A stretch of DNA of 64,000 nt from Acidovorax sp. RAC01 (GCF_001714725.1 NZ_CP016447.1:1751001-1815000), one strand, 5' to 3'; positions 44,707 through 55,316 are shown, counted from the first letter of the stretch. Notes: a model not told the origin generated them from the sequence alone. A program made the numbers and translations.

Positions 44707-45987
44707 ATGATCATCGCGGTTTTTCTTGTGTCGCTGCTGCTGGCGATGGCCATCGGCATGCCTATTTCCTTCGCGTTGTTGGCCAGCGGCGTGGCCCTCA
44801 TGTGGCAGTTGGACCTGTTCGATGCGCAGATCCTCATCCAGAACCTGATCGGCGGGGCCGACAGTTTTCCGCTGCTGGCCGTGCCTTTCTTCATGCTGGC
44901 CGGCGAAATCATGAATGTGGGCGGGCTGTCCAAACGCATCGTCAACCTGGCGCTGTCGCTGGTCGGCCACGTGCGCGGCGGCCTGGGCTACGTGACCATC
45001 ATGGCCGGTTGTCTGCTGTCCGCGCTGTCCGGTTCGGCCGTGGCTGACGCGGCGGCGCTCACGGCACTGCTGCTCCCCATGATGGTGAAGGCCGGGCACG
45101 ACAAGGCCCAGGCTGGCGGCCTGATTGCAGCCACAGGCGTCATCGGCCCGGTCATCCCGCCGAGCATCGGGCTCGTCATCTTCGGCGTAGCGGCCAACGT
45201 GTCCATCTCCAAGCTGTTCATGGCGGCCATCGTGCCGGGCCTGCTGATCGGCGGTGCTTTGTGGGTGACCTGGGCCTGGCTGGTGCGGCGTGAAAAGATC
45301 CAGCCGCCGCCGCGCAAGTCCATGCGCGAAGTCCTGGCCGCTGCGCGCGAGGCCAGCTGGGCGCTGCTGCTGCCGATCATCATCCTCGTCGGCCTGCGCA
45401 TGGGCGTGTTCACGCCGACGGAAGCCGCCGTGGTAGCCGCAGTCTATGCCTTCGTGGTGGCGACCTTCGTGTACCGCGAACTCACGCTGCGCCAGCTTTA
45501 CCGCGTCTTCGTGGGTGCTGCCAAGACCAGCGCCATCGTGATGTTCCTGATCGCCGCCGCCATGGTGAGCGCCTGGCTCATCACCGTGGCCGACCTGCCC
45601 TCCAAGGTGGTGGGCCTGCTGGAGCCCTTCATGGGCAACAAGATTCTGCTCATGGCCGCCATCATGGTGCTGGTGATGGTCGTCGGCACGGCGATGGACA
45701 TGACGCCCACCATCCTGATCCTCACGCCCATCCTGATGCCGGTGGTCAACGCGGCGGGCATCGATCCGGTGTATTTCGGCGTGATGTTCATCATCAACAA
45801 CTCCATCGGCCTGATCACGCCGCCCGTGGGCGTGGTGCTGAACGTGGTGGCCGGCGTGGGCAAGATGCGCATGGACGATGTCACGCGCGGCGTGCTGCCC
45901 TTCATGGCGGCCGAGTTCGCGGTCATGTTCCTGATGATCTTCTTCCCCATCCTGGTCACGGGGCCTGCGCGCTGGTTCCATGGGTGA
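44707..45987 (+). CDS. dctM: TRAP transporter large permease (DctM)
   Basis: The 426-residue permease has about twelve helices and DctM motifs: FPLLAVPFFMLAGEIMNVGGLSKRIV, LSGSAVADAAALTALLLPMM, GLIAATGVIGPVIPPSIGLVIFG, and the second-half PTEAAVVAAVYAFVV and NNSIGLITPPVGVVLNV. It imports its organic acid with sodium. It ends the TRAP operon and is followed by a terminator; the D-lactate dehydrogenase gene converges on it. Confidence 0.95.
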   Translation: MIIAVFLVSLLLAMAIGMPISFALLASGVALMWQLDLFDAQILIQNLIGGADSFPLLAVPFFMLAGEIMNVGGLSKRIVNLALSLVGHVRGGLGYVTIMAGCLLSALSGSAVADAAALTALLLPMMVKAGHDKAQAGGLIAATGVIGPVIPPSIGLVIFGVAANVSISKLFMAAIVPGLLIGGALWVTWAWLVRREKIQPPPRKSMREVLAAAREASWALLLPIIILVGLRMGVFTPTEAAVVAAVYAFVVATFVYRELTLRQLYRVFVGAAKTSAIVMFLIAAAMVSAWLITVADLPSKVVGLLEPFMGNKILLMAAIMVLVMVVGTAMDMTPTILILTPILMPVVNAAGIDPVYFGVMFIINNSIGLITPPVGVVLNVVAGVGKMRMDDVTRGVLPFMAAEFAVMFLMIFFPILVTGPARWFHG

Positions 45988-46050
45988 CGGCTGACGCCGG
46001 GCCCACGAGCCTGCGCCGGTCGACGGGAGCGCTGCGGCGCCCCGGGCTCA

Positions 46051-46092
46051 CGGCCTGAAGACTCGCAAGAGGTCTTCAGGCCGTTTCTTCTT
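46051..46092 (+). terminator. rho-independent terminator of the TRAP operon
   Basis: A 12-bp perfect stem CGGCCTGAAGAC/GTCTTCAGGCCG (46051-46083) with a 9-base loop is followed by TTTCTTCTT. Confidence 0.9.
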
Positions 46093-46130
46093 GGTTGGCG
46101 CTCGGGTCGGAACGGGCGCGGGCCGGACGC

Positions 46131-46161
46131 AAAAAAAAGGCCGGACCGCCAGGGCCCGGCC
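46131..46161 (-). terminator. rho-independent terminator of the dld operon
   Basis: The stem GGCCGG/CCGGCC is followed on the minus strand by eight Ts, 16 bp after the dld stop. Confidence 0.8.
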
Positions 46162-46176
46162 CGAAGGACCGCAGTA

Positions 46177-47934
46177 TCACCGGCCGGGCGGCTCGCGATG
46201 CACGTCGCAGCACACCGCCCGCCAGCGATGCCGCGTCGAGGTCTGGCCGATGCCGGGATTGAAGGTGTTGGTCGGATCCAGGCTGCGGTAGAAGCCCTCA
46301 AGCACCGGGTCGGCGCGGTAGATGTGACCGACGTTGTGTTCGGCCGGGTACTTCGCGCCGCGCGCGTCCAGAAGCGCCAGCACGCGCTCCTTGAACTGCG
46401 CGCAGTCCACGCCCTTCTTCACCAGGTACTCCTGGTGCATCACGTGGCAGAAGAAATGTCCGCAGTACATGGGCTGCTCGACCTGCGCGGCCAGCTCCGG
46501 CGGCAGGATCTCGAACCAGTCCAGCGCATTGCGCGGCAGCGCGATGTCCAGCGCCACCACGTCTTCCACCGTGTCGGCATGCACCGCCCGGTAGCGGTTG
46601 GTGGCGTTGCCGACGGCAAAGCGGTTCAGGAAGGCCGCGCCGGCCTCCTCCTCATTGCATTCGAAGAAGCCTGCCTCCGGGCGTTCGGCCATGAAGGTCT
46701 GCAGATAGGCACGCGTTTCCTCGATGCCCGCGTCGCTTACCTTCAAGAGCAGGTGGTGCGCGTAGCGGTCGCGAAAGGCGTTCATGCGCGCAGGCAGGTG
46801 TTCGGGCATCCGGTTGGCGAGCCGCTGCAGCAGGCGGTCGGCCAGGTTCCGCCCCAGCCCGCAGCGCTCGGCGAGCGCGTCGAAACGGCTCTTGAGCGCG
46901 AAGGCCAGCGGCACGCGCGCGGTGCCCAGTTTGCGGATGTAGACGAACAGGTCCTTGCCGTAAGTGCGGCTCAGATCGTAGGCCGAGCGGTGCATGTACT
47001 CGGCCGCCACGGGCAGGGAAGCGAAGCGGGCCAGCATGTGGCGGCGCAGGTCCGCGAGGTCGCGCGGCTGGTTGGTGCCGATGTAGAACACGCGGGTGTC
47101 CGTATCCGCCGCGAAGGTGTCCAGGCGCACCGCGAAGACGGCGATCTTGCCGGCGGAGCCCGAGGCCTCGTAGAGGCGGCGCGGGTCGGCGTTGTAGCGT
47201 GCTGGCTCACTGGAATCGATGTCGCGCACATGCTGCGAGTACTCGCGGTCAGAGGCCATGCGGCCGGGTTCGGCCGGCAGGTCGTCGCGAGCGAAACGGC
47301 CACTCTCCAGGTTGGCGAGGATCTGCTCGGGATCGTCGCCGAGTGCCATGCCCAGGTGGTTGACGAGCCGCAGTTGGCCGTCCTCGTCGATGCAAGCGAA
47401 GAGCGAGAACTGCGTGAAGGCAGGACCGCGCCGGATGAGCGAGCCCCCGGAGTTGTTGCAGATGCCGCCTGTCACCGAGGCGCCGATGCAACTCGACCCG
47501 ATCACGGAATGCGGCTCGCGGCCCAGCGGCTTGAGCCTGCGTTCGAGCTGTTCGAGCGTGACGCCGGGCCGGGCCAGCACCTGCTCGCCGCGCTGCAGCA
47601 GGTCCAGCTGCTTGAGCCGCAGCATGTTGATGAGCACTACCGGGCGGTCGTAGCCGCCCTCCATCGGTGTGGAGCCGCCCGTGAGGCCTGTGTTGGCGGC
47701 CTGGCAGAGGATGATGGTGCCGGCGGCGTGGCAGGCCTTCAGCGTGTGCCACAGCTGCGTCAGGCTGCCGGGGCGCACCACGGCCAGTACGTCGCCGCCG
47801 CCGTAGCGAAAGCCGCTGCGGTAGCGGCGCGTGGACGCATCGCCCGTCAGCACATGGCCGCCGCCGACGATCTCCTTGAGGCGGGCCAGCAGGTCGGAGG
47901 GTGCGAGGGCGGCTGCCGGTGGCATGGCCGTCAT
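46177..47934 (-). CDS. dld: quinone-dependent D-lactate dehydrogenase
   Basis: The 585-residue FAD enzyme of the E. coli Dld type oxidises D-lactate to pyruvate at the inner membrane. The FAD domain is seen in [33 protein letters not shown] and [29 protein letters not shown] long membrane-binding cap follows, then [23 protein letters not shown] and [17 protein letters not shown] near the end. The ATG at 47934 overlaps the stop of the aldehyde dehydrogenase gene (ATGA), implying translational coupling. It may act on another D-2-hydroxy acid in this pathway. Confidence 0.92.
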   Translation of the reverse strand: MTAMPPAAALAPSDLLARLKEIVGGGHVLTGDASTRRYRSGFRYGGGDVLAVVRPGSLTQLWHTLKACHAAGTIILCQAANTGLTGGSTPMEGGYDRPVVLINMLRLKQLDLLQRGEQVLARPGVTLEQLERRLKPLGREPHSVIGSSCIGASVTGGICNNSGGSLIRRGPAFTQFSLFACIDEDGQLRLVNHLGMALGDDPEQILANLESGRFARDDLPAEPGRMASDREYSQHVRDIDSSEPARYNADPRRLYEASGSAGKIAVFAVRLDTFAADTDTRVFYIGTNQPRDLADLRRHMLARFASLPVAAEYMHRSAYDLSRTYGKDLFVYIRKLGTARVPLAFALKSRFDALAERCGLGRNLADRLLQRLANRMPEHLPARMNAFRDRYAHHLLLKVSDAGIEETRAYLQTFMAERPEAGFFECNEEEAGAAFLNRFAVGNATNRYRAVHADTVEDVVALDIALPRNALDWFEILPPELAAQVEQPMYCGHFFCHVMHQEYLVKKGVDCAQFKERVLALLDARGAKYPAEHNVGHIYRADPVLEGFYRSLDPTNTFNPGIGQTSTRHRWRAVCCDVHREPPGR

Positions 47935-49529
47935 GCGCGGACGGGCGCGCCGTCGACCAGCCGCCAGAGGCCCAGCGGGTTGGCCTGCTGCAGCGCCTCG
48001 GGCAGCAGGGCGTCGGGCAGGTCCTGGTAGCACACGGGTCGCAGGAAGCGGTCAATGGCACTGGCGCCCACCGAGGTGAACATTGCGTTGGAAGTCGACG
48101 GATACGGCCCACCGTGCACCATGGCATGGCACACCTCCACTCCCGTCGGGAAGCCGTTGACCAGCAACCGGCCGGCCCTGCGCTCTAGCACCGGCAGCAG
48201 GCGGCGGGCCAGCGGATGGTCCGCGTCTTCAAGATGCAGGGTGGCAGTGAGCTGGCCTTCCAGCTGCTCGGCCACGGCGATCAGCTCATCCGCGTCCTTC
48301 GCTCGCACCACCAGCGATGCGGGGCCGAAAACCTCGGACGACAGCGCAGGCTGCTCCATCAAGGTACGTGCGTCGGTGATGAACAGCGCGGCCTGCGCGG
48401 CGTTGTGTAAGGTGCTCGCAGTCTGGCCCTCGGCCACCCGCTGCACGCCTGGCGTGGCGGCCATCGTCTCCACGCCACTGCGGTAGGCGCCATGGATGCC
48501 AGCGGTCAGCATGGTCTGCGCGCTCTTGCGTTCCAGGGCCTCAGCCGCGGATTGCACGAATCGGTCCAGATCCGGTCCGTCGATGCCCAGCACCAGGCCG
48601 GGGTTGGTGCAGAACTGGCCGGCGCCCATGGCGAGCGAGTCGGCAAAAGCCTGTCCGATGGCGTCAGCGCGCTGCGCCAGGGCGGCGGGCAGCAGAAAGA
48701 CCGGGTTGATGGCGCTCATCTCGGCATAGACGGGAATCGGCTCGGGCCGGCGGTTGGCGATGGCCACCAGGGCCAGGCCGCCTTGGCGCGAGCCGGTAAA
48801 GCCCACGGCCTTGATGGCGGGATGGGCCACCAGCGCCTCGCCGATGCTGCGGCCGGCGCCGATCAGCAGCGAGAACACGCCTTCGGGCAGGCCCTGCTCG
48901 CGCACCGCGTTCTGGATGGCACGGCCCACCAGCTCGGACGTGCCCAGGTGGGCGCCGTGCGCCTTCACCACCACGGGCGCGCCGGCGGCGAGGGCCGAGG
49001 CCGTATCGCCCCCGGCCACCGAGAACGCGAGCGGGAAGTTGCTGGCGCCGAACACCGCCACGGGGCCGAGCGGCACCTTGGCAAGCCGCAGGTCCGCGCG
49101 CGGCAGCGGCTGGCGCTGCGGCTGGGCGGGGTCGATGGTGGCGTGAAGGAAATGGCCGTCGCGCACCACGCTGGCGAACAGACGCAGTTGGCCGACGGTG
49201 CGGCCGCGCTCGCCCGTCAGGCGCGCCAGCGGCAGGCCGGTTTCGGCATGGGCGCGCTCCAGCAGGGCGTCGCCTAGCGCCATGATGTTGTCGGCGATGG
49301 CCTCCAGGAAGTCGGCGCGGCGCGCGAGTGGCAGCGCGCGGTATTCGTCGAAGGCCGCGGCCGCCAGGCGGGCGGCGCGGTCCACATCGCCGGGGGTGCC
49401 GAAGCCGAAATGCGGCTCGGCGATCTCGGTATTCGTGGCGGGGTTGAAGGCACGCTGGCCTCCGTCGGTGCCGGCGACCGCGTCGGCGCCGATCAGCATC
49501 TTGCCTGTGAGGGGGGTGATTAAGGTCAT
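47931..49529 (-). CDS. aldehyde dehydrogenase, 2,5-dioxovalerate (ketoglutarate semialdehyde) dehydrogenase type
   Basis: The 532-residue protein has the catalytic Cys in [12 protein letters not shown], the general-base Glu in [12 protein letters not shown], the oxyanion/cofactor region [17 protein letters not shown], and the end-region [23 protein letters not shown], all typical of NADP-linked ketoglutarate semialdehyde dehydrogenases in sugar-acid and hydroxyproline breakdown. The true substrate here is not certain. The ATG at 49529 begins [14 protein letters not shown]. It overlaps dld by four bases; 227 bp of non-coding DNA separate it from the Bug gene upstream. Confidence 0.9.
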   Translation of the reverse strand: MTLITPLTGKMLIGADAVAGTDGGQRAFNPATNTEIAEPHFGFGTPGDVDRAARLAAAAFDEYRALPLARRADFLEAIADNIMALGDALLERAHAETGLPLARLTGERGRTVGQLRLFASVVRDGHFLHATIDPAQPQRQPLPRADLRLAKVPLGPVAVFGASNFPLAFSVAGGDTASALAAGAPVVVKAHGAHLGTSELVGRAIQNAVREQGLPEGVFSLLIGAGRSIGEALVAHPAIKAVGFTGSRQGGLALVAIANRRPEPIPVYAEMSAINPVFLLPAALAQRADAIGQAFADSLAMGAGQFCTNPGLVLGIDGPDLDRFVQSAAEALERKSAQTMLTAGIHGAYRSGVETMAATPGVQRVAEGQTASTLHNAAQAALFITDARTLMEQPALSSEVFGPASLVVRAKDADELIAVAEQLEGQLTATLHLEDADHPLARRLLPVLERRAGRLLVNGFPTGVEVCHAMVHGGPYPSTSNAMFTSVGASAIDRFLRPVCYQDLPDALLPEALQQANPLGLWRLVDGAPVRA

Positions 49530-49756
49530 GGCGGGTTCGTGATGGAAGGAGGACAACGGAAAAGGCACTGGGCAGGCCGGGGTGCATCGCAGGCCGCCCG
49601 GTGGCGAGCGCGTGGGCAGCGCCACATGTCCGCTTCGGGCAGTTGCGCGCCATCGATAGGGCTTGCCTCGCGCGGAACGACGTGCCGCCTGGGCCCTCGG
49701 GCCGTGCCAGGCGGCATCGTCTGTGCGGCAACGGGTCTTACGGTGCGTTCCGCATG

Positions 49757-50749
49757 TCAACCGAGCTTCATGTTCAGCTTTGCGATGAGGCTCTTGAAGT
49801 AGGTGCTGTCGCTGCTCCACTGTGCCCCGAAGACGCGGTCATCGGCATAGGCATAGCCCAGATTGAGCTTCTGGAGCGTTGCCAGGAAGGCGGGATCCTG
49901 CGCGGTCTTCGCCGCCATGTCCCGCAGCGTCTGCAGGACTTTGGGAGGGGTGTCCTTGGGCGCGGCCAGGCCCCGCCAAACGCCCAGCACCAGATCGACG
50001 CCCCGCTCCCGGAATGTCGGCACCTCGGCAAACGCGGGAATGCGTTTTTCAGCCATGACGGCGAGCAACCGCAGCTTGCCCGCTGCCACGTAGGTTCCCA
50101 CTTCGGCCGGGCTGACCGCCACTGCGTCGATATGCCCACCCATGAGCGCCAGGACGGCAGGGGCTGCTCCCTGGTAAGGCACTTGATTGAAGCGTACCTG
50201 TGCCTTGTCCTCGAGTGCAGAGGCCGTGAGGTTCCAGATCGAGCCCGGGCCAGCGTTTCCAACACGCATCTCCCCGGGCGATTTCTTCGCGGCAGCGAGA
50301 AATTCCTCAATGGTCTTCCATGGCGAATCTGCGCGGACGGTAATGGCGGAGGGGTCGTAGTTCAGCCGTGCGATCGGCACCAGGCGGTCATGCGTGAACC
50401 GGGCGATCCCCAGACTGTTCAGGAAGGTCAGCTCGACTGTCACCAACGCGATCTTGTAGCCATCGGGCCGCGCGTTGATGACTTCCATCGTGCCGATGGA
50501 CGTGCTCGCGCCTGGCTTGTTCACCGCAATGATGCTCTGGCGGAAATACTTGCGCGATACGTCAGCGAAGGATCGAGCCACGGCGTCTGTGCCACCGCCC
50601 GCAGCGTAGGGCACGATGAGCTCGACACTCCGGTCGGGGTAGTCCGGATCGGAAGCGCGCGCAGACGAGCCGATGGAGAGCATGCTCGCGTAAGCGCCAA
50701 TATAGGCAAAGGTGCGGCGACGGGTCAGAGGTGCGGGGATGGGCTGCAT
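49757..50749 (-). CDS. tripartite tricarboxylate receptor, Bug/TctC family, periplasmic
   Basis: The 330-residue protein has a twin-arginine-like signal ([27 protein letters not shown]) followed by [51 protein letters not shown] and VGVWRG-like [17 protein letters not shown], all Bug hallmarks. It would bind a carboxylate in the periplasm. The ATG at 50749 is chosen; one at 50800 is possible. It sits between the alcohol dehydrogenase and the aldehyde dehydrogenase genes, suggesting that its ligand is the substrate of this pathway or a signal for it. Confidence 0.9.
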   Translation of the reverse strand: MQPIPAPLTRRRTFAYIGAYASMLSIGSSARASDPDYPDRSVELIVPYAAGGGTDAVARSFADVSRKYFRQSIIAVNKPGASTSIGTMEVINARPDGYKIALVTVELTFLNSLGIARFTHDRLVPIARLNYDPSAITVRADSPWKTIEEFLAAAKKSPGEMRVGNAGPGSIWNLTASALEDKAQVRFNQVPYQGAAPAVLALMGGHIDAVAVSPAEVGTYVAAGKLRLLAVMAEKRIPAFAEVPTFRERGVDLVLGVWRGLAAPKDTPPKVLQTLRDMAAKTAQDPAFLATLQKLNLGYAYADDRVFGAQWSSDSTYFKSLIAKLNMKLG

Positions 50750-50889
50750 GTCATTCGATCTATGAGCGGCGTGGCGAAACCCACTGGTCAGGTTCACCAT
50801 GGCCTGTCTGAAAATTGGAAATGTCTGGCGGATGACCGAGAGGCGCGGCGGTTCGAAGGCTTCTTCGAAGCACGGCCGGGCGCTGCGGC

Positions 50890-52026
50890 CTACATCGCCG
50901 CTTCGACCAGGCGCGCGTAATCGTCGGCGCTGGCTTCGCGCGGGTTGGTCTTGTGGCTGTGGTCGGCCAGCGCGCCGGTGACGATGCGCGGCGTCAGGTC
51001 GGCCGTCACGCCCATCGCGCCCAGGCCGGCCGGGAGCCGGAGCCTGAGGGACATGTCCTGGATCGCGTCCTCCACCGACGCATGCGCCGGCAGGCCCATG
51101 GCCTGCGCCAGGCGGTCGATCTTCTCGTCGCGCACGACCGTGTCGGATTCGCGGTTGAAGCGCACCACCGCCGGCAGCAGCACCGCATTGAGGGTGCCGT
51201 GGTGCAGGCGCGGGTCGATACCGCCCAGCGAATGGCTGAGGCTGTGCACACAGCCCAGGCCTTTCTGAAAGGCCAGCGCACCCTGCAGCGACGCGCTCAT
51301 CATGTTGGTGCGGGCCTCGATGTCGCTTGGCTCGTGGAAGGCGGTTTCGATGTTCTTCCAGGCGCGGCGCAGGCCGTCCAGGGCGATGCCTTCGGCGGGC
51401 GGGTTGAAGCTGGGCGCGAGGAAGGTCTCGATGCAGTGCGCCACGGCGTCCATGCCGGTGGCGGCCGTCAGGCCCGGTGGCAGGCCCACGGTCAGCGTCG
51501 GGTCGCACAGCGCCACCTTGGGGATAACGTAGGGCGAGATGATGCCCACCTTGCGGCCATCGTCCAGGATGATGATCGCGCCGCGCCCGACCTCGCTGCC
51601 CGTGCCCGCCGTAGTGGGAATGGCCACCACCGGCACCGTGGCCGCCGTGATGCGGGCAAGCCCGCCCTCGATCAGCGCGAACTGGCGCAGCGGCCCCGGA
51701 TGGCGGGCCGACACGGCCACGGCCTTGGCGAGGTCGATGGACGAGCCGCCACCCACGGCGATGATGCCGTCGCAGCCTGCTTCATGGAAGCTTGCCACCC
51801 CTTCGCGCGCCGCCGCCTCGGTGGGGTTGGAGGGCGTGCCGTCAAACACGTGAAAGTGCGGCAGGTCGTTCACGGCAAGGATGCGCTCGATCAACCCCGC
51901 CGCAACCACGCCCTTGTCGGTGATGAAGAGCGGCTTTTTGAAGCCGAGTGCCTGGCACACCTGTGCCAGCTCAGCGGCACTGCCCGCGCCGAAGCGGATT
52001 TCCGTCACGTAGTTGATCATCGCCAT
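50890..52026 (-). CDS. iron-containing alcohol dehydrogenase
   Basis: The 378-residue group III dehydrogenase has the NAD-binding GGGSSIDLAKAVAV, the PTTAGTGSEV motif and metal ligands in TGMDAVAHCIETFLAPSFNP and CVHSLSHSLGGIDPRLHHGTLNAV. It should interconvert a (hydroxy)alcohol and an aldehyde; 4-hydroxybutyrate-type dehydrogenases are close relatives. The ATG at 52026 has an AGGAGA ribosome-binding site. It is the first gene of the catabolic operon, whose aldehyde product could go to the aldehyde dehydrogenase downstream. A LysR gene diverges from it. Confidence 0.92.
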   Translation of the reverse strand: MAMINYVTEIRFGAGSAAELAQVCQALGFKKPLFITDKGVVAAGLIERILAVNDLPHFHVFDGTPSNPTEAAAREGVASFHEAGCDGIIAVGGGSSIDLAKAVAVSARHPGPLRQFALIEGGLARITAATVPVVAIPTTAGTGSEVGRGAIIILDDGRKVGIISPYVIPKVALCDPTLTVGLPPGLTAATGMDAVAHCIETFLAPSFNPPAEGIALDGLRRAWKNIETAFHEPSDIEARTNMMSASLQGALAFQKGLGCVHSLSHSLGGIDPRLHHGTLNAVLLPAVVRFNRESDTVVRDEKIDRLAQAMGLPAHASVEDAIQDMSLRLRLPAGLGAMGVTADLTPRIVTGALADHSHKTNPREASADDYARLVEAAM

Positions 52027-52111
52027 CGTTTATCTCCTGATATCAAGAATTTTCATATTCATCCGTCAATCGCAGAAGTCTATAAGTGAGGCGACGTCGA
52101 ATAAACTAACC

Positions 52112-52131
52112 GTTATCGATATAGCTATAAC
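52112..52131. promoter_or_regulatory. LysR-type operator candidate
   Basis: GTTAT and ATAAC flank a 10-bp AT-rich centre (20 bp total), about 10 bp before the LysR start and 85 bp before the alcohol dehydrogenase start. The form fits LysR boxes in a divergent promoter. Confidence 0.5.
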
Positions 52132-52140
52132 TCCAAGTCA

Positions 52141-53100
52141 ATGCAGGGCCCTTACAACCTCAACTCTGTGATGTCGCGTCTGCATGCCAGGCAGCTGCGG
52201 TTGCTGATCGCGGTGGCGGAGCAGGGCTCGCTGCTGGCGGCGGCGGACCGCGTGGGGCTGACGCAACCCGGGGCTAGCAAGGCGTTGAAGGAGCTGGAGT
52301 CCACGCTCAACGCGCCGCTCTTCATGCGCACCAACCGCGGGCTTGTGCCTACGGAAGCGGGAACCTGCGCGGTGCGCTTCGCGCGGCTGATCCAGTCCGA
52401 CATCAGCCACTTGCAGCAGGAGCTGAGCGCCATCGCCAGTGGCGCAGGTGGCCGCATTGCCGTAGGCACCATCATGGGCGCGGTGCCGCTCCTGACGCGG
52501 GCGCTCACGCAGCTGATGGACCAGCAGCCGGACATCTCGGTGGAGATCGTCGAGGACACCAGCGAAAGTCTGCTCGCGCTCATCGACCAGGGGCGGCTGG
52601 ACGCGGCCATCTGCCGCTCGTCGGTCAGTCCCAAACCCCACCTGTACGACACTGTCGTGGTCAAGGATGAGTCTCTCGCCGTCATCGCGCACCAGGCGCA
52701 TCCGGCGGCGGGCCTGGCATCGATCACGCTGGAGGATCTGTCTGCCAGCCGCTGGGTGGTGTACCGCGCGCACATGCCAATGCGCCGCACGCTGGAGCGC
52801 GAATTCTTCGAAGAGAACCTGTCATTTCCGACGCATCTGATCGAGACCACATCCGCGCTGGCCACGCTTTCGCTGCTGAGCCACAACCCCAATCTGGTGG
52901 CCCTGGTGTCGGACGACGTGGCCGACTACGTCTGCCAGCACGGCATGGTCGCCCGCCTGCCGCTGCGGCTCAAGTCGCGCAGCGAGCCGTACGAACTCAT
53001 CGCGCGGCGCAACGCGCACCGCCATCCGGCGCTGACGCTGCTGATCGATTCGCTGCTGGCCTTGCGTGCCGTTGCCGAAGAGGCCCCAGCGGCGCCCTGA
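52141..53100 (+). CDS. LysR-family transcriptional regulator of the catabolic cluster
   Basis: The 319-residue protein has the winged helix RQLRLLIAVAEQGSLLAAADRVGLTQPGASKALKELESTLNAPLF and an effector domain of the GbpR/CbbR-like group (RIAVGTIMGAVPLLTRALTQLM). It diverges from the alcohol dehydrogenase gene with a 114-bp spacer holding a palindromic site and probably controls that operon. The start may be at 52141 or at the ATG of MSRLHARQ (52171). Its stop lies only 24 bp before metH. Confidence 0.9.
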   Translation: MQGPYNLNSVMSRLHARQLRLLIAVAEQGSLLAAADRVGLTQPGASKALKELESTLNAPLFMRTNRGLVPTEAGTCAVRFARLIQSDISHLQQELSAIASGAGGRIAVGTIMGAVPLLTRALTQLMDQQPDISVEIVEDTSESLLALIDQGRLDAAICRSSVSPKPHLYDTVVVKDESLAVIAHQAHPAAGLASITLEDLSASRWVVYRAHMPMRRTLEREFFEENLSFPTHLIETTSALATLSLLSHNPNLVALVSDDVADYVCQHGMVARLPLRLKSRSEPYELIARRNAHRHPALTLLIDSLLALRAVAEEAPAAP

Positions 53101-53124
53101 ATCGCCGCTTCTTACAATTGCGCC

Positions 53125-54189
53125 ATGCAGCAGATTACCTACACCCGCGCCCAGCAGCTTCCCAACATCCTCGCCCAACGCATCGTCATCCTCGACGGCG
53201 CCATGGGTACCATGATCCAGCGCTTCAAGCTGGGTGAGGCCCAGTACCGGGGCGAGGGCTACACCGGGCCAGACGGCGCAGGTGCCCGGTTCAAGGACTT
53301 TCCCCGCGATGTGAAGGGCAACAACGAGCTGCTCAGCATCACCCGGCCCGACGTGATCCGTGACATCCACGAGCGGTATCTTGCCGCTGGCGCAGACCTG
53401 ATCGAGACCAACACCTTCGGCGCAACGACCATCGCGCAAGAGGACTACAAGATGGCCGACCTGGCGCGCGAGATGAACCTCAAGTCGGCCCAGCTGGCCC
53501 GCGCTGCCTGCGACAAGTTCAGCACGCCCGACCACCCCCGCTTTGTAGCGGGCGCCCTGGGCCCCACGCCCAAGACCGCAAGCATCAGCCCCGACGTGAA
53601 CGACCCCGGCGCGCGTAACGTGGACTTTGAGCAACTGCGCGCTGCCTACTACGAGCAGGTCGAGGCGCTGGTGGAAGGCGGCAGCGATGTGCTGCTGGTC
53701 GAAACGATCTTTGACACACTGAACGCCAAGGCCGCGCTGTTTGCCATCGACGAGTACTTTGAAAACAGCGGCCAGCGCCTGCCGCTCATCATCAGCGGTA
53801 CCGTCACCGATGCGTCGGGCCGCATCCTCTCCGGCCAGACCGTCACCGCTTTCTGGCACAGCGTGCGCCACGCGCGCCCGCTGGCCGTGGGCCTGAACTG
53901 CGCCCTGGGCGCCACGCTGATGCGCCCCTACATCCAGGAGCTGAACCGGGTGGCCGAAGACACCTTCATCAGCTGCTACCCCAACGCCGGCCTGCCCAAC
54001 CCCATGAGCGACACCGGCTTTGACGAAACCCCCGAAATCACGAGCCGGCTGGTGCACGAGTTTGCGGCCGAGGGGCTGGTGAACATTCTGGGCGGCTGCT
54101 GCGGCACCACGCCCGACCACATCGGGGCGATTGCCAAGGCGGTCGAAAACGTGCCCACCCGCAAGATGTTCTACGCTGCAGAAGCCTGA
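53125..54189 (+). CDS. metH: methionine synthase, homocysteine-binding half (split MetH, N-terminal polypeptide)
   Basis: The 354-residue protein is the homocysteine methyltransferase domain of cobalamin-dependent methionine synthase: [33 protein letters not shown], and zinc ligands in [11 protein letters not shown] and [11 protein letters not shown]. It ends after this domain, whereas E. coli MetH continues to ~1,230 residues. The folate/cobalamin part is a separate gene at 62928. It starts 24 bp after the LysR stop, so it has no room for its own leader or riboswitch. A repeat copy follows it. Confidence 0.94.
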   Translation: MQQITYTRAQQLPNILAQRIVILDGAMGTMIQRFKLGEAQYRGEGYTGPDGAGARFKDFPRDVKGNNELLSITRPDVIRDIHERYLAAGADLIETNTFGATTIAQEDYKMADLAREMNLKSAQLARAACDKFSTPDHPRFVAGALGPTPKTASISPDVNDPGARNVDFEQLRAAYYEQVEALVEGGSDVLLVETIFDTLNAKAALFAIDEYFENSGQRLPLIISGTVTDASGRILSGQTVTAFWHSVRHARPLAVGLNCALGATLMRPYIQELNRVAEDTFISCYPNAGLPNPMSDTGFDETPEITSRLVHEFAAEGLVNILGGCCGTTPDHIGAIAKAVENVPTRKMFYAAEA

Positions 54190-54193
54190 ATTG

Positions 54194-54258
54194 GTGTCAA
54201 ATGGGGTGCTGTGGCTTGAACTGTAAGCATTTGCAGCTATAGAAATAGTAGCAAACAC
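54194..54258 (-). repeat. interspersed ~65-bp repeat, copy 7, intergenic
   Basis: On the minus strand it reads TTTGCTACTATTTCTATAGC, then TGCAAATGCTTACAG, then TTCAAGCC, the word order of the other copies. It lies between metH and ttcA. Confidence 0.7.
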
Positions 54259-54365
54259 CGTGCTGGCGCAGTGCGGCACCCCATTGCAAGGCAGCGCCCG
54301 GTGCGTCACCCTTGCAATCCCCAGTCAACGCGCCCCCGTGTTTCCGCCTTCCGCCCTGCCCACCC

Positions 54366-55316
54366 ATGCCTGATACCGCCACCCCGCCCGCCCCATCCAC
54401 CCTGGAAGGCGACGACGACGCGGCCGCAGCGGCCGCCAAGGCCGCTGCCCACGCCGCGCTCAAGCTCGAAAAGCGCCTGGTGCGCCAGGTGGCGCAGGCC
54501 ATCACCGACTTTGGCCTCATCGAAGACGGCGACAAGGTGATGGTGTGCGTGTCCGGCGGTAAAGACAGCTATGGCCTGCTCGACGTGCTGCGTATGCTGC
54601 AGCAGCGCAACGGCCACAAGTTCGAGCTGATCGCTGTCAACCTCGACCAGAAGCAGCCGGGCTTTCCGGCCCATGTGCTGCCTGAGTACCTGACCCAGGT
54701 GGGCGTGCCTTTCCACATCGAAACGCAGGACACCTACAGCGTCGTCAAAGAGCACATCCCCGAAGGCAAGACCATGTGCAGCCTGTGCAGCCGCCTGCGC
54801 CGGGGCATTTTGTACCGCGTGGCCGACGAGCTGGGCTGCACCAAGATCGCCCTGGGCCACCACCGCGACGACATGCTGCAGACGTTTTTCCTCAACATGT
54901 TCTTCGGCGGCAAGCTCAAGGGCATGCCGCCCAAGGTGCAAAGCGACCGGGGCGACCACCTCATCATCCGCCCGCTGGCCTATGTGGCCGAAGACGACCT
55001 CACGCGTTGGGCCCAGCATCGCCAGTTCCCCATCATCCCCTGCACCCTGTGCGGCAGCCAGGAGAACCTGCAGCGCAAGCAGATCGGCCAGATGCTGCGC
55101 GACTGGCAGCAGCTCTACCCCGGCCGCATCGAGAACATGGCCGTGGCGCTCCGCAACCTGGTGCCGTCGCACTTCATGGACCCGCGCCAGTTTGACTTCA
55201 AGGGCCTGGTGCCCAACGGTGTGCAGGACGCAGATGGCGACAAGGCCTTTGACGCCGAAGAACTGCCTGCGCAGGCCGTGGGCATGCTCGCGGGCCTGCC
55301 GCTGATGCCCCGCTGA
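54366..55316 (+). CDS. ttcA: tRNA 2-thiocytidine(32) synthetase TtcA
   Basis: The 316-residue enzyme inserts sulfur into cytidine 32 of certain tRNAs using an Fe-S cluster. The ATP PP-loop SGGKDS is at residues 63-68, with the cysteine pairs CSLC (138/141) and CTLC (226/229) and [28 protein letters not shown] typical of TtcA. An Ala-rich N-terminal extension precedes the domain. The ATG at 54366 ([10 protein letters not shown]) is preferred to an upstream TTG. It is followed 36 bp later by the trhP-like gene, so another tRNA-modification gene shares the unit. Confidence 0.96.
   Translation: MPDTATPPAPSTLEGDDDAAAAAAKAAAHAALKLEKRLVRQVAQAITDFGLIEDGDKVMVCVSGGKDSYGLLDVLRMLQQRNGHKFELIAVNLDQKQPGFPAHVLPEYLTQVGVPFHIETQDTYSVVKEHIPEGKTMCSLCSRLRRGILYRVADELGCTKIALGHHRDDMLQTFFLNMFFGGKLKGMPPKVQSDRGDHLIIRPLAYVAEDDLTRWAQHRQFPIIPCTLCGSQENLQRKQIGQMLRDWQQLYPGRIENMAVALRNLVPSHFMDPRQFDFKGLVPNGVQDADGDKAFDAEELPAQAVGMLAGLPLMPR

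Noticed and set aside
49530..49756. Possible extra gene between the aldehyde dehydrogenase and Bug genes
   Set aside because: Only short frames without start signals; treated as non-coding spacer.
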